A stretch of 53,800 nt of DNA from the NCBI GenBank assembly GCA_937901895.1, contig CALGTD010000111.1:1-53800 (forward strand), given 5' to 3'. Below the pieces are notes generated by a model, which had not been told where the DNA came from, made no database searches, and saw only the letters and a list, made by a program, of their open reading frames with translations. A program made the translations under genes and the position numbers. The stretch's first letter is position 1. Each line of letters begins with the position of its first letter. The stretch comes from an uncultured Spartobacteria bacterium (GTDB lineage: Bacteria; Verrucomicrobiota; Verrucomicrobiia; Chthoniobacterales; JAATET01). Below, piece after piece: positions 19,588-28,880 of this stretch.

Positions 19588-21003
19588 GTGAAACACCTGT
19601 CGGTCCTCGCCTCCCTGCTCGCCATCGCCATTTTTTTCGCCTGCGAAAAGAAGCCGGACTCTTCGAAGGCGACGGCACTGAATCCCGAGTCTGCGAAAAC
19701 CTTCGACGCCACTGCGGCGTATCTCGACGCCGGCGGCGACTTCTACGTTTACATCCGCACCGAGGAAATTCTGAACCGGGTTCCAGCCTATCTCGACGAA
19801 TGGAAAAACGCAGCGGTCGCCCTCACCACCCGGGAAGGCGGTTCCGCCGACCCGATCGAAGCATGGTATGCCGTGGGCAGGAAGGCCCTGCTGGATACAG
19901 GGCTCCTGCAAATCCGCTCATTCGGTATGAGCTGCATCCAGCTCGAACCCGACCTGTCGCGCACGCGCTCCGTCCTGCTTCTGGATGAAGCGGCGAAATC
20001 CGGATCGCTCTGGAAACTCACCGGCAACCGTCCTCCTCATCCGCTTGATGCACTCGACATTCTGCCCGACTCGACGGTGTATACCGCCTTCACCGACGTC
20101 GATATGCAGGCTTTCTACAGCTGGCTGCTGGAGATCGCCGAATCGCTCCCCGATCCCGCCGCCCGCGCGCAGGTGCAGCAACTCCCCGCAATGGCCGAAA
20201 TGGCGCTCGGGATGCCGCCCTCGGAGTTCTTCGCCTCGCTCGGCTCGGAAATCGGGTTTGTCATCACCGCCGACGAGTCGGCCACAATGACCATCCCGGC
20301 CGGAGGCACGCCCATGGAGCTGCCGAAAATGGCCGCTGCAATTCTCTTCCGCGTCAACGACGACAAGCTCTACAACCTGCTGTCCGCAAAGCTCGACGAA
20401 TCGGTCGGACGCATGTTGAAGCTGACCAAGTCCGATGAAAACGGCGTCCGCTCCACGACCGTTCCCCTCCCTGTCCAGGGGCTGCCGGTCGCACCGACGA
20501 TCGCACGTTTCGGAAACTACACCGTCATCGCGACCTCTCCGGAAATCGTCACCGCGCTGGCCCGCAAGGTTTCACCTCCCCCGCTGCTGAAAGACTCCAC
20601 GGCCTTCCGCCGCTTTGCCTCTCTCGAAAAAATGGAGGGCAACGGTTTCGCGTATTTGAGCGAAACCGGTTCCTCGATTCTCCGCCGGATTCAGATGAAC
20701 TCGTTGAATGCGGATGGCGACTTTCCTCCGGAGTTCCGCCAGCCCTTCGAGAAGCTTTACGGATTCGCCTCCCAGCGGTTCGTCTTCACCATCACCCGCA
20801 ACGAGAAGGACGCCGCCACCTCCGTGATGTATTCGCCCAACGGCTCCCGCCAGATGGTCGCCGCCGCTGCCATCCTTCCCGCAGCAGCCGTCGCCGCCGT
20901 TGCGATGCCGGGCATCGCAGCCATGAATGCCCAGGCCGCGTTGCAGGACGACGAGACCGCACCGTTGCCGGCGGATGACGACGGACAGGCCGTCGAGCCC
21001 TGA
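19588..21003 (+). CDS. Hypothetical lipoprotein
   Basis: 471 residues starting at GTG 19588 (VKHLSVLASLLAIAIFFAC). The hydrophobic segment ends in the lipobox-like FFAC followed by EKK, so the mature protein should be lipid-anchored at the Cys. The rest is soluble, with repeated motifs such as LFRVNDDKLYNLLSAKLD, and ends in an Ala-rich, then acidic tail (ILPAAAVAAVAMPGIAAM, DDETAPLPADDDGQ). I do not recognise the family. The Ala-rich segment could form a second hydrophobic helix. The frame is open upstream to 19462, but only GTG 19588 gives a lipoprotein signal. Confidence 0.75.
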   Translation: MKHLSVLASLLAIAIFFACEKKPDSSKATALNPESAKTFDATAAYLDAGGDFYVYIRTEEILNRVPAYLDEWKNAAVALTTREGGSADPIEAWYAVGRKALLDTGLLQIRSFGMSCIQLEPDLSRTRSVLLLDEAAKSGSLWKLTGNRPPHPLDALDILPDSTVYTAFTDVDMQAFYSWLLEIAESLPDPAARAQVQQLPAMAEMALGMPPSEFFASLGSEIGFVITADESATMTIPAGGTPMELPKMAAAILFRVNDDKLYNLLSAKLDESVGRMLKLTKSDENGVRSTTVPLPVQGLPVAPTIARFGNYTVIATSPEIVTALARKVSPPPLLKDSTAFRRFASLEKMEGNGFAYLSETGSSILRRIQMNSLNADGDFPPEFRQPFEKLYGFASQRFVFTITRNEKDAATSVMYSPNGSRQMVAAAAILPAAAVAAVAMPGIAAMNAQAALQDDETAPLPADDDGQAVEP

Positions 21004-21106
21004 TCGGCCCCTCCACCCACGGGAGGAATTCCCGCTTTGGCGACCGGATAATTTCCGAACGAACGCTGCTTGCCTCCGGCAGGGAACGGGTCCACGATTT
21101 GGCCGT

Positions 21107-21553
21107 ATGATCGCAACTGAATTCTTCTTCATTGCCGATCGCGGAGCGCTCAAAGTCTATCTGCTCTCCACGACTTCCACCCCAAAACTCCGGCTCGCCG
21201 AGACCATCTCGATCAATGGAGCCCGAAAACGGTATTCCGAGGAATACACCGACCAGGCCGGCGCCTTTCCCTCCCGCGGGGCAAACGCTCCCGGCACGTC
21301 GATCGCTGAGCGCAAGGGAATCGAAATGGAGCACAATCACCGGAGCTTTCGCGAAGCGGCGCGAAAGATCACCGAGATCCTTCGCGCCAACCAGCCGCGC
21401 CGCTGGTCGTTTGCCGCTCCTCCGGAGATCAACCACGCAATCCTCGAAGAAGTTCCCGCCGATCTCCAGAGCCGGCTTTCGCGAAACCTGAAGAAGGATC
21501 TGGTGAACATTCCCGCGCCGGAAGTGCTGGAGCATTTCCGGAAGGCCGCCTGA
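21107..21553 (+). CDS. Host-attachment-type protein
   Basis: 148 residues: MIATEFFFIADRGALKVYLL, then a region with Arg and Glu, and RKITEILRANQPRRWSFAAPPEINHAILEEVPADLQSRL. This resembles the bacterial family annotated 'protein required for attachment to host cells', small cytoplasmic proteins with an N-terminal beta strand and a final helical half (typically LVLVAPPRFLGLLR...L near this position). The true biochemical role of that family is unknown. ATG 21107 is preferred over the longer open frame because the extension overlaps the lipoprotein gene. Confidence 0.7.
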   Translation: MIATEFFFIADRGALKVYLLSTTSTPKLRLAETISINGARKRYSEEYTDQAGAFPSRGANAPGTSIAERKGIEMEHNHRSFREAARKITEILRANQPRRWSFAAPPEINHAILEEVPADLQSRLSRNLKKDLVNIPAPEVLEHFRKAA

Positions 21554-21749
21554 CGCCATCCCGCCCATCCGCTTCGCGTGAGTCATCGCGAAGCGGAATG
21601 GAGCGTTCGCCCGCCGCGGCACACGTCCGCGCACGCGGCTGTTTTGCGAAGCGCCGCAACGCCCCGCGCCGCCTGCATCCCCGCGTTTGCACGACCTCGC
21701 TTCGAAGCTTGCGCCCCGCCCCGTCCTCCGGGGAATCTCCGCGGTCCGC

Positions 21750-22349
21750 ATGACGACCGATCGCCTCACCGAACACCTCCTGGCACTCTCGACCTGCACG
21801 CTCTGCCCGGCCATGCACAAGCCGGTCGTCGTCGGCCGTCCGGTCGACAGCCGCATCCTCCTCGTCGGCCAGGCGCCGGGCGTGAAGGAGCCCGTCCTCG
21901 GGAGGCCGTTCGCATGGACCGCGGGCAAAACCCTTTTCAAATGGCTGGAATCCGCGACGGGGTGGAACGAGGACGAGGCACGCAGCCGGATCTACTTCGC
22001 CGCCGTGTGCAGATGCTTCCCCGGAAAGAACCCGAAAGGCGGAGACCGCGTCCCTGACGACACCGAGATCGCGAACTGCTCGCAGTGGATGCAGCGTGAG
22101 TTTGAGATTCTCAAGCCATCGCTCATCCTCGCAGTCGGCAAACTTGCAATCTCCCGGTTTCTCCCGTTCGCGCTGCTGGCCGATGTCGTCGGGCGCATCT
22201 GGCCGATCGAGTTTGCAGGACGGCGTTGCGAAGTCCTCCCGCTGCCCCACCCCTCCGGCGCCTCCACCTGGCATCGCGTGGAGCCGGGAAGGACGCTGCT
22301 GGCATCCGCCCTCCGGGAACTCGCAATGCGACCCGAAATCCGCGGCTGA
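21750..22349 (+). CDS. Uracil-DNA glycosylase superfamily protein with Fe-S cluster cysteines
   Basis: 199 residues. Motif A is GQAPGVKEPVLGRPFAWTAG (about 40-59), motif B is HPSG (167-170), as in the family 4/5 uracil-DNA glycosylases that excise uracil from DNA. Four cysteines fit a 4Fe-4S cluster: C16 and C19 (CTLC), C87 or C89 (AVCRCFPG) and C110 (ANCSQW). The spacing between the last two is larger than in family 4 enzymes, and the motif A residue after GQAPG is Val rather than Glu/Asp, so it may be a specialised subfamily. ATG 21687 is an alternative start with 21 more residues. Confidence 0.88.
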   Translation: MTTDRLTEHLLALSTCTLCPAMHKPVVVGRPVDSRILLVGQAPGVKEPVLGRPFAWTAGKTLFKWLESATGWNEDEARSRIYFAAVCRCFPGKNPKGGDRVPDDTEIANCSQWMQREFEILKPSLILAVGKLAISRFLPFALLADVVGRIWPIEFAGRRCEVLPLPHPSGASTWHRVEPGRTLLASALRELAMRPEIRG

Positions 22350-22437
22350 CCCGCCTCGCAAGGGGATTACCACTCCACAAGCGCGTCCCGCCTCAGCTTC
22401 CGGGTTCTCTCCGAAGGTGGATCCGCACCGAACACCG

Positions 22438-22468
22438 GTGTCGTAAGTTGTGGAGCCCCGGTCGTTGA
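22438..22468 (+). promoter_or_regulatory. Shared upstream element, copy 1
   Basis: GTGTCGTAAGTTGTGGA, eight bases, then CGTTGA. The same arrangement, with one mismatch in the 17-base core, lies upstream of the paralogous PEP-CTERM gene at 29901-30620 on the other strand. It ends 73 bases before the start codon of the gene at 22542. It could be a promoter or an activator site; function is inferred from conservation and position. Confidence 0.5.
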
Positions 22469-22541
22469 GGCGTCTGTGTCGGGGCCATAGTTTTCACGGC
22501 GTCGCCGTTTCGTGCGACCTCAAATCATCCCCTGACGAACC

Positions 22542-23240
22542 ATGCACATTCGCTTCTCCTCTTTCCCCGCGCTGACCTGTGCGCTGCTCGTCGCCTCGGT
22601 GGCAACGAGTCCTGCAGCGTTACTCGTTGTCGAGAACTACAGCTTCGAGATGGATGTCGCTCCGTCTCCGGGAGTGGTCCAATCCGTCCCCAACGGCTGG
22701 CTGAGCTGCAATCAGACGGGCGGCGCCGATATTGGATCGCAAAACCCCTCGGGCGCCATGTTCTCGAGCATCAACCCGCTCGCTGCGCCGGCGGAGGGAA
22801 ACCAATTCGTCTACATCAACACGTTCCCGGAAAATCCGGATGGGATCAGCGGCATCTTTCAACCAATCACGGATCTGCAGCCCAACACAACCTACACGCT
22901 CACCGTGGCGATCGGCTCCCGTCTGGACCGCGTCAATACGGCGGGCACGATCTCCCTGGTGGAAGGCTTTGATCCCTCCGGCACGATCCTCGCCACCGGC
23001 GGCGGCATCCCTGACACGCCGGGCACGTGGGAGGATTATTCGATCAGTTTCACGACCGGCGATTCCGTGGACGGATTCCTGACGATTGTTCTCTCCACGC
23101 CGGCAGCCGGCACGATTCAAGCCGCGTTTGACAATGTCCGGCTGGAAGCCGTCGCCGTTCCGGAGCCGACCACAGTCGCGCTCCTCGCGGCCGGCTGTGT
23201 CGCATTCCTGGTGTTCCATCGACGGAAGCGCTCCGTCTGA
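22542..23240 (+). CDS. PEP-CTERM surface protein (paralogue 1)
   Basis: 232 residues. Signal peptide (ALTCALLVASVATSPAA), a beta-rich domain resembling a carbohydrate-binding jelly roll (VVENYSFEMD, IGSQNPSG, GNQFVYINTF, ISGIFQPITDLQPNTTYTLT, GTWEDYSISF, FDNVRLEAV), then a PEP-CTERM tail: VPEPTTVALLAAGCVAFLVF followed by HRRKR. It should be exported, cut by exosortase and displayed outside the cell. It is clearly homologous along its length to the protein at 29901-30620 and more distantly resembles the two jelly-roll modules inside the rhamnosidase. It converges on the rhamnosidase gene across a hairpin. Confidence 0.85.
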   Translation: MHIRFSSFPALTCALLVASVATSPAALLVVENYSFEMDVAPSPGVVQSVPNGWLSCNQTGGADIGSQNPSGAMFSSINPLAAPAEGNQFVYINTFPENPDGISGIFQPITDLQPNTTYTLTVAIGSRLDRVNTAGTISLVEGFDPSGTILATGGGIPDTPGTWEDYSISFTTGDSVDGFLTIVLSTPAAGTIQAAFDNVRLEAVAVPEPTTVALLAAGCVAFLVFHRRKRSV

Positions 23241-23259
23241 GCATCTCCCGCACTCACAC

Positions 23260-23314
23260 GATTACTGTCGGTAATCACCACGAGCCCTGTCTTTGGGGGA
23301 AGACAGGGCCGTGG
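23260..23314. terminator. Bidirectional hairpin terminator between convergent genes
   Basis: A strong stem GCCCTGTCTT/AAGACAGGGC (23284-23293 with 23300-23309, loop TGGGGG) is extended by CCACG/CGTGG with a one-base bulge. A smaller stem GATTAC/GTAATC (23260-23276) precedes it. There is no uridine run, so it may act with Rho or merely protect the 3' ends. Confidence 0.6.
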
Positions 23315-23378
23315 CGAGTTCGGCATTCGGCATCGACGATGACCGTCGCCGGATCAGCCCATTGAGCGGGCGCGCGGA

Positions 23379-26300
23379 CTATTGTTCCACCACCACCCGG
23401 TAGAAGCACCGGCCCTCCGGCGCAACGACGAGGTCCCCGATCTCCACGATCCCGCCGGTTCCAGCCACGTCCCGCCGCACGGTCGTCCAGGAGCCGCCCA
23501 GCAACGTCCCGGAACGCTCCACCCGATAGGCACGTCCATTGACCGTGGGAAATCTCACGGTGATGTCGTCAGCGGTGGCGACAACCTCGCGGATATCGAG
23601 AACGCTCGAGCGCGCGTTGGGATCCGTCCCGGCAACCCACTCTCCGCGATTCGGTGAGCCATCGCCGTCCGGATCCGCGTCATCCGCCGCATCCCCGGCA
23701 TTCTCGCTGGTGCCAAAATGGAGGACCCTCCACGCATCGAGGGACATCCATGTCGTTGCCGATGCGACGGGAGATTCCATTCCGCGCCCCACCGCATTGA
23801 GGACGCTGACCTTGTAAAAATAAGTCGTTGCCGAAACGAGTCCGTCGGAATCCACGTAACGCGTATCGTCCACGACGGCGATCTGCCGGTAGGACCCACC
23901 TTCGGACTCGCCCCGCTTCACGACATATCCCGTCGCGCCGGAAATCTGGGACCACGAGATCCCGATGCGATCCGATCCGGCGCCGGTCGCTGTCACCGAA
24001 GTCGACTCCGACGGCAACGCACCCTCCAATCGGAGGTCGTCGAGGAAAGCCGTCGTATCCACCGTGCCCTTGCCGACGAAGGCCAGTTCATGTTGCGCGG
24101 CGGAGGCCGTGAACGTGGAGGAGTCCTCCGAGTAGGTCGTCGGCGTGTTCGTGTAACTGGCAATCACCGTCCCATCCAGGGTCACGTCCCACGATTGCTT
24201 CGTGGCAAAACCCGCCGTGGCGCGATTCGCCGAGGAAAACGTCAGTGTATAGACGCCACCGGGCGCAAATCCGCGAACTCGCTGGGAGAGGACGCCGGCG
24301 CGCTGGAGGAATGCGACCTGCGTGCCTTCGGGGGCATTCGGATTGGACGACGTGAATCCGCTGCCATTGCTGGCAACGCCCGAACCGCTGCTCGCCGAAT
24401 TCGGGCGGAACTTCCACCCCGCCCCGCGAATGCCATAGCCAAACCCACCGGCGCCGAATGGTGGATTCTCGAAGCCGCGGTTCGGAATTGGAATGCTGAC
24501 GGCGTTGGGACTCGCGGTTGCGACGGCGGAGGGTGGCGTTTCCGTTTCTCCGATCCTCCCCGCGATCGTGTAGAAATAATCCACACCATTGACGACGTCG
24601 GTGTCGGTGAATGCAGGCGTCGGAACATTGGCGACGACCGTCCACGGACCGTCGTTGGAAAGCGCGCGCCGGATCACATATCCAGTCGCTCCGGAAACGG
24701 GTTTCCAAAGAAGATACACCTTCCGATTTCCAGCATAAGTGACCGTCGTCTCGACCGGTCGTGACACAACGCGGATTCGATCGATGAAAACCGTGTTGTC
24801 TCCGCCGTTTGCATTGGTGCCGATGAAGCCCAGGATCTGGCTTGGTGCAGTCGCGGTGAACGAAACCGTGTAATCGGCAAATACCGTCGCCGCCGCTCCG
24901 GGCGCGAAGTTGCCAAGGGTCGCGCCATCGAGCACCACCTTCCATGTCTGCCCGCCATTGATGACTCCCGCCCGCTGTGCGGCGGAAAATGTCACATCGT
25001 AGGTCACGCCGGGAATCAATTCCGTGAGCGTCTGCGCCATGGAACCGGTCCCCTGCACGAATGCGACCTGCCGCCCGTCGGGCGCCGCCGGATTATTGAA
25101 CGCACTGCCATTTCGCGACAGGCCGGATCCGCTGTTTCCCTGCTTCGGCGAGAAATCCCATTCGCTGTTCGGTGCGTCGTAAACAAACGTCGCAATGATC
25201 GGGGACTCGAAGCCCGCGTCCGAAAGAAACGACGTCGTGAGCGCAATCTCGTCGGAATCATTGCTCACCCGCGAACCGTCCTTCGCGGCGACGACGTAAT
25301 GGTAGGTCGTTTCGGTGGCGAGGTTCCTATCGGTGAAGCTCGCGGCGGTCACGTCGTCCGCGATCGTCACGAACGGTCCGCCCGGATTTGCTGCGCGTTT
25401 CACCACGTAGGCCGTTGCGCCGCTCACCGGCGTCCATTCCACGGTCGCGGTGGTTTTGGTAGTTTCTCCGTCGGTAATCGTGGGAGCTGCCAGTCCAAGA
25501 CTGCTCGTGAAGACATAGTCTCCCGAGCCGACGGCCCAGACCGCATATTCCCCTTCCGTGCCGACGAACGTCACTCCCGCCGCGTTCTCCGCCGGCACTC
25601 CACCTTCGAGGACCGAGTCGACGGAACGGGTCGGGACGTAAATCTTCGCCGTCGCTCCGAAGGGAATGGAGACGTTCATCGTCAGTTGATTCCCCTCCAC
25701 CTTCCATTCGCTCCGAATCAGCCCCTGCGTCGATTCGTAGCGCGCCGATGCGGACGCGAGATCTCCGACGATCGACGGTTGAATGATGATCTTTCGAAAC
25801 GCGACGTCATCCGGATCGAGCTGAATGCCTGCGAGATGCCGGTAAAACCACTCCATGATGTGGCCCTGCATGAAGTGGTTCAGCGAACCCCAGAGAATCA
25901 CCGATTGTCCGTCCCATCGCTCCGCGAGACTCGTCGCCCCCTGCGCGATCTGAAATCCATAGCCCGGAGTCTCCGTCTGATTAGTCATCGCGTAGATCAG
26001 GTCCGCGCGTCCGGCAGCCTGAAGCGCGCGAAGCATGTAAACATGCGCCACTTCGCCGGTCGTGAGGCCGTTGTTGTTCGACCGGATGTCGGCAATCAGC
26101 GACGCGGTAACGCTGCCGACGTTCGCAGGATTCACGATGCCGAGTGCAAGCGGCATGGCATTGGCGGCCTGACTGTTGGTGTCGTAGGTGCCGGTCGCTG
26201 GCTTGAAAAACCGGTTGTTGAACGAGGTCCGGATGTTCGCCGCGAGTTGCGTGAAGTTCGCCGCATCCGCGGGCTGCCCAAGCAGGTCTGCGATCTTCGC

Positions 26301-28730
26301 CATCGCAAGGGCGTCCTCGTAAAAGACCGCCGTGCCCACCAGGCCTCGCGACGTGAGCTGCTGCTCGCTTTCGCTCTGGCCGAGATCGGCCCAGTCGCCG
26401 AGATCGACCGGTGTGATGAAGTTGTCCGACGTGTTCGTCAGAAAGCCGAGATAGGCCTTCATCATCGGGTAGTAGCGCTCGAGCAACTGGCGATCGCCGT
26501 GAAACTGATACTGCTGCCACGCGCCTAGGATGCTCGTGCTGCCCCACGGCGGGGAGTTGCGGATGGGAGCGTTGATGTCGCTGCTCGCCATGAAATATTC
26601 CGGCGCGATGTTCGGCACGAAGCCGTTGTCCAGCTGGCTGTCAGCCATGTCGTTCTGGACCTTCGAGAACATCGCCGCGATGTCGAAGTTGTAGCGCAAC
26701 GAAGGGCCGTTGAGGTGCACCTGCTCGAGCCAGCCAAGCCGCTCACGACCCGGACAGTCCGTGAAAAGGCTCATCATGTTGCTGCGCTGGGCCCATCGGA
26801 TGAGGTCGTAGATCTGGTTGAAGAGCGGGTTCGAGCACTGGAACGTCCCGACCGCACGGGCGGTGGAGTGGACGACCTCGCTTTGAATGGACTCGACCGT
26901 CGGCAACTCGGAGTCGCCGGGCGCCGGGAACACCTCGACCTGAAAATACCGGCTGCTGTGGTAGTAAAATTGCGGCGTCCAGCTCTCGGTTCCGTCTCCC
27001 GCGAGCGTGTATTGCCACCACGCGGGCAGCGGTGGATTGCTGTCCTGCGTGACGCTCGAGCGGTCCACGCGTCCGTCAGGTCCAACGCTTTCCGCGGGGA
27101 TGATGCGAACATAGGACCCTGCCGGTCCGCGGACCTTGAGTTTCGGCATCAACGAGGCGTTCTGCCCCATGTCGTAAACCTTCGTGTTCGCCGAAATCGG
27201 GGTCACCTTGATCGGGTCGAAGACATCGAACCGTCCCAACGGTGACGCCGCGTAGTTGGTCCCCCGAAGCACTCCGCCCGGGCCGGTGGTCGTCACCGCC
27301 GGTGTCCAGCGTGGATCGGAAAATCCCGGTTCGCTCCAGCCCGGGGTCTCGAGCCGCGCGTCGTAGTCCTCCCCCGCGTAAAGGTTCTCGAACGTGATCG
27401 CGCCGGACCCCGTCTGCCACGAACTGTCGCTGACGACGGTCTCGGTCGAGCCGTCCTCGTATTCGAGCTCGATCTGGACGATCGCCTTCAATGGCCCGAA
27501 GGACTGCTGGAATTTCACATAGCGCCCGTAGCCGGGTCCAATTTGATACATGCTGTTGCCAAGGATCAGGCCAATGGCATTTGGCCCCTCCTGCAACTGG
27601 CCCGTGAGATCCCGTGTGTCGTAGAGACACGTCTTCCGGTAGGCGGACCATCCGGGCGAAAGATAGTCTGCGCCGTTTTTCGAGCCGTTGACGAACATCT
27701 CGTATTGCCCGAGTCCGCAGACGTGGGCGGTGGCGCGCTTCAATCCCGGCTTCACCGTGAACTCCCGGCGAAGCCGCCTCCCATAGTCGCAACCGACAAA
27801 TCCCGCACCGTCCGTGAGTCCTGCTGTCCCCCACCCGAACTGCTGGATCGTGTCGAGCGCGGCCACGCCGGCATTCTGCGCGACATTCGTGCCGTCGCTC
27901 ACGACCTCGAGCTGGCTGAGTGCGAACGCGAAGTTGTTGCCGGCTGCGTTGCGATAGAGCCTCGTCGCGGTCACCCGCACGTAACGCCCCGAAACGCCAT
28001 CCACCGCGATCGCGACTGGAAACGCGCCGGGATTCGGGACATCCGCCGCCGTGCGATCGTCCACGGTGGTCGCCGATGCGAAGGTGGGATCATTCGAAAC
28101 CTCCACCCGGTAACGAACGGGAAACCCGTATCCCGGCTGCCCCTCGTGCCATTTCGGATGCAGAACGATGGAGTCAATCGATCGCGAACTGCCAAGATCC
28201 ACCTGCACCCATTTCGCCGTGTTCGCGGTGGAACTGGTCTGCGAATGGTAACCAATGCTCTTGCGCGGCAATCCCATGATCCACTGCGCACTCCATTCCG
28301 CGGGATCGAGAATTCCCATCGTCCACGTGGCAATGGGGCTCCATTCCGAAACGTCACCGCCTTTCCCCCACTGACGGACCTTCCAGTAAACCTGCTGCGA
28401 CGAGTGCAACGGCGCCCCCGCGTAAAGCGCACGCTGCTCGGAAGACTCGACCTTCCCGCTATCCCAAAGGTCGCCGGTGTTCGACGCCAGCAGTTCCGTG
28501 GACGATGCGGCAATGACCTGGAAAGCGGTCTGAAAATCGCCACGCTCCGATGAGGCGCCCGTCCACGAAAGTCGGGGGTGGGCGGTTTCGATTCCCCGCG
28601 GATTTTCGCGCAAATCACAAAAAAGATTCGCGGGGGGCAGAAGGGCGGCCTGCGATTGGGAAAGGAACAGCGCCGCAGTCAGCATCCCTGCCAGAAGGCA
28701 CCTCCATCTGGAGGGAAAAACAAAATTCAT
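23379..28730 (-). CDS. Secreted multimodular alpha-L-rhamnosidase (GH78)
   Basis: 1783 residues. Signal peptide (LLAGMLTAALFLSQSQA), GH78 N-terminal domains with an inserted discoidin-like (F5/8 type C) module at about 160-285, catalytic helical barrel about 615-990, fibronectin type III domains near 1080-1167, 1325-1407 and 1580-1660, two homologous jelly-roll modules (about 1168-1322 and 1412-1572), and an EF-hand-like Asp-rich segment (DADPDGDGS, 1685-1693). The catalytic stretch reads TDCPGRERLGWLEQVH: Asp 658 and Glu 663 match family residues, and Glu 937 (SLAERW) is the likely base. It should release terminal rhamnose from plant or algal glycans outside the cytoplasm. It has no PEP-CTERM tail. 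It is divergent from the AraC gene. Confidence 0.93.
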   Translation of the reverse strand: MNFVFPSRWRCLLAGMLTAALFLSQSQAALLPPANLFCDLRENPRGIETAHPRLSWTGASSERGDFQTAFQVIAASSTELLASNTGDLWDSGKVESSEQRALYAGAPLHSSQQVYWKVRQWGKGGDVSEWSPIATWTMGILDPAEWSAQWIMGLPRKSIGYHSQTSSTANTAKWVQVDLGSSRSIDSIVLHPKWHEGQPGYGFPVRYRVEVSNDPTFASATTVDDRTAADVPNPGAFPVAIAVDGVSGRYVRVTATRLYRNAAGNNFAFALSQLEVVSDGTNVAQNAGVAALDTIQQFGWGTAGLTDGAGFVGCDYGRRLRREFTVKPGLKRATAHVCGLGQYEMFVNGSKNGADYLSPGWSAYRKTCLYDTRDLTGQLQEGPNAIGLILGNSMYQIGPGYGRYVKFQQSFGPLKAIVQIELEYEDGSTETVVSDSSWQTGSGAITFENLYAGEDYDARLETPGWSEPGFSDPRWTPAVTTTGPGGVLRGTNYAASPLGRFDVFDPIKVTPISANTKVYDMGQNASLMPKLKVRGPAGSYVRIIPAESVGPDGRVDRSSVTQDSNPPLPAWWQYTLAGDGTESWTPQFYYHSSRYFQVEVFPAPGDSELPTVESIQSEVVHSTARAVGTFQCSNPLFNQIYDLIRWAQRSNMMSLFTDCPGRERLGWLEQVHLNGPSLRYNFDIAAMFSKVQNDMADSQLDNGFVPNIAPEYFMASSDINAPIRNSPPWGSTSILGAWQQYQFHGDRQLLERYYPMMKAYLGFLTNTSDNFITPVDLGDWADLGQSESEQQLTSRGLVGTAVFYEDALAMAKIADLLGQPADAANFTQLAANIRTSFNNRFFKPATGTYDTNSQAANAMPLALGIVNPANVGSVTASLIADIRSNNNGLTTGEVAHVYMLRALQAAGRADLIYAMTNQTETPGYGFQIAQGATSLAERWDGQSVILWGSLNHFMQGHIMEWFYRHLAGIQLDPDDVAFRKIIIQPSIVGDLASASARYESTQGLIRSEWKVEGNQLTMNVSIPFGATAKIYVPTRSVDSVLEGGVPAENAAGVTFVGTEGEYAVWAVGSGDYVFTSSLGLAAPTITDGETTKTTATVEWTPVSGATAYVVKRAANPGGPFVTIADDVTAASFTDRNLATETTYHYVVAAKDGSRVSNDSDEIALTTSFLSDAGFESPIIATFVYDAPNSEWDFSPKQGNSGSGLSRNGSAFNNPAAPDGRQVAFVQGTGSMAQTLTELIPGVTYDVTFSAAQRAGVINGGQTWKVVLDGATLGNFAPGAAATVFADYTVSFTATAPSQILGFIGTNANGGDNTVFIDRIRVVSRPVETTVTYAGNRKVYLLWKPVSGATGYVIRRALSNDGPWTVVANVPTPAFTDTDVVNGVDYFYTIAGRIGETETPPSAVATASPNAVSIPIPNRGFENPPFGAGGFGYGIRGAGWKFRPNSASSGSGVASNGSGFTSSNPNAPEGTQVAFLQRAGVLSQRVRGFAPGGVYTLTFSSANRATAGFATKQSWDVTLDGTVIASYTNTPTTYSEDSSTFTASAAQHELAFVGKGTVDTTAFLDDLRLEGALPSESTSVTATGAGSDRIGISWSQISGATGYVVKRGESEGGSYRQIAVVDDTRYVDSDGLVSATTYFYKVSVLNAVGRGMESPVASATTWMSLDAWRVLHFGTSENAGDAADDADPDGDGSPNRGEWVAGTDPNARSSVLDIREVVATADDITVRFPTVNGRAYRVERSGTLLGGSWTTVRRDVAGTGGIVEIGDLVVAPEGRCFYRVVVEQ

Positions 28731-28767
28731 GATCTGCCTTTTTTAATGGAAATGTTGGTTTGTATGA

Positions 28768-28782
28768 TTTACGCAAAGTAAA
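28768..28782. promoter_or_regulatory. Candidate operator in the rhamnosidase/AraC divergent promoter
   Basis: Inverted repeat TTTAC-GCAAA-GTAAA in an AT-rich 150-base divergent intergenic region, about 38 bases upstream of the rhamnosidase start codon. Such half-sites suit an AraC-family dimer or a catabolite regulator. Inferred only. Confidence 0.35.
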
Positions 28783-28790
28783 CATAAAAA

Positions 28791-28823
28791 CTCAAACTGT
28801 CTCCAACATAACGAGTGTTTGAG
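28791..28823. promoter_or_regulatory. Second inverted repeat in the same intergenic region
   Basis: CTCAAAC (28791-28797) and GTTTGAG (28817-28823) are perfect reverse complements separated by 19 bases. The two outer arms, about two helical turns apart, could bind one AraC-type dimer or form a transcript hairpin upstream of the regulator gene, whose ATG is at 28881. Confidence 0.35.
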
Positions 28824-28880
28824 ACGTTTTGCTTTTCTTCCTTTTGGAAGCACACGTCTGCGCCACCCACCCCCCTGAAT

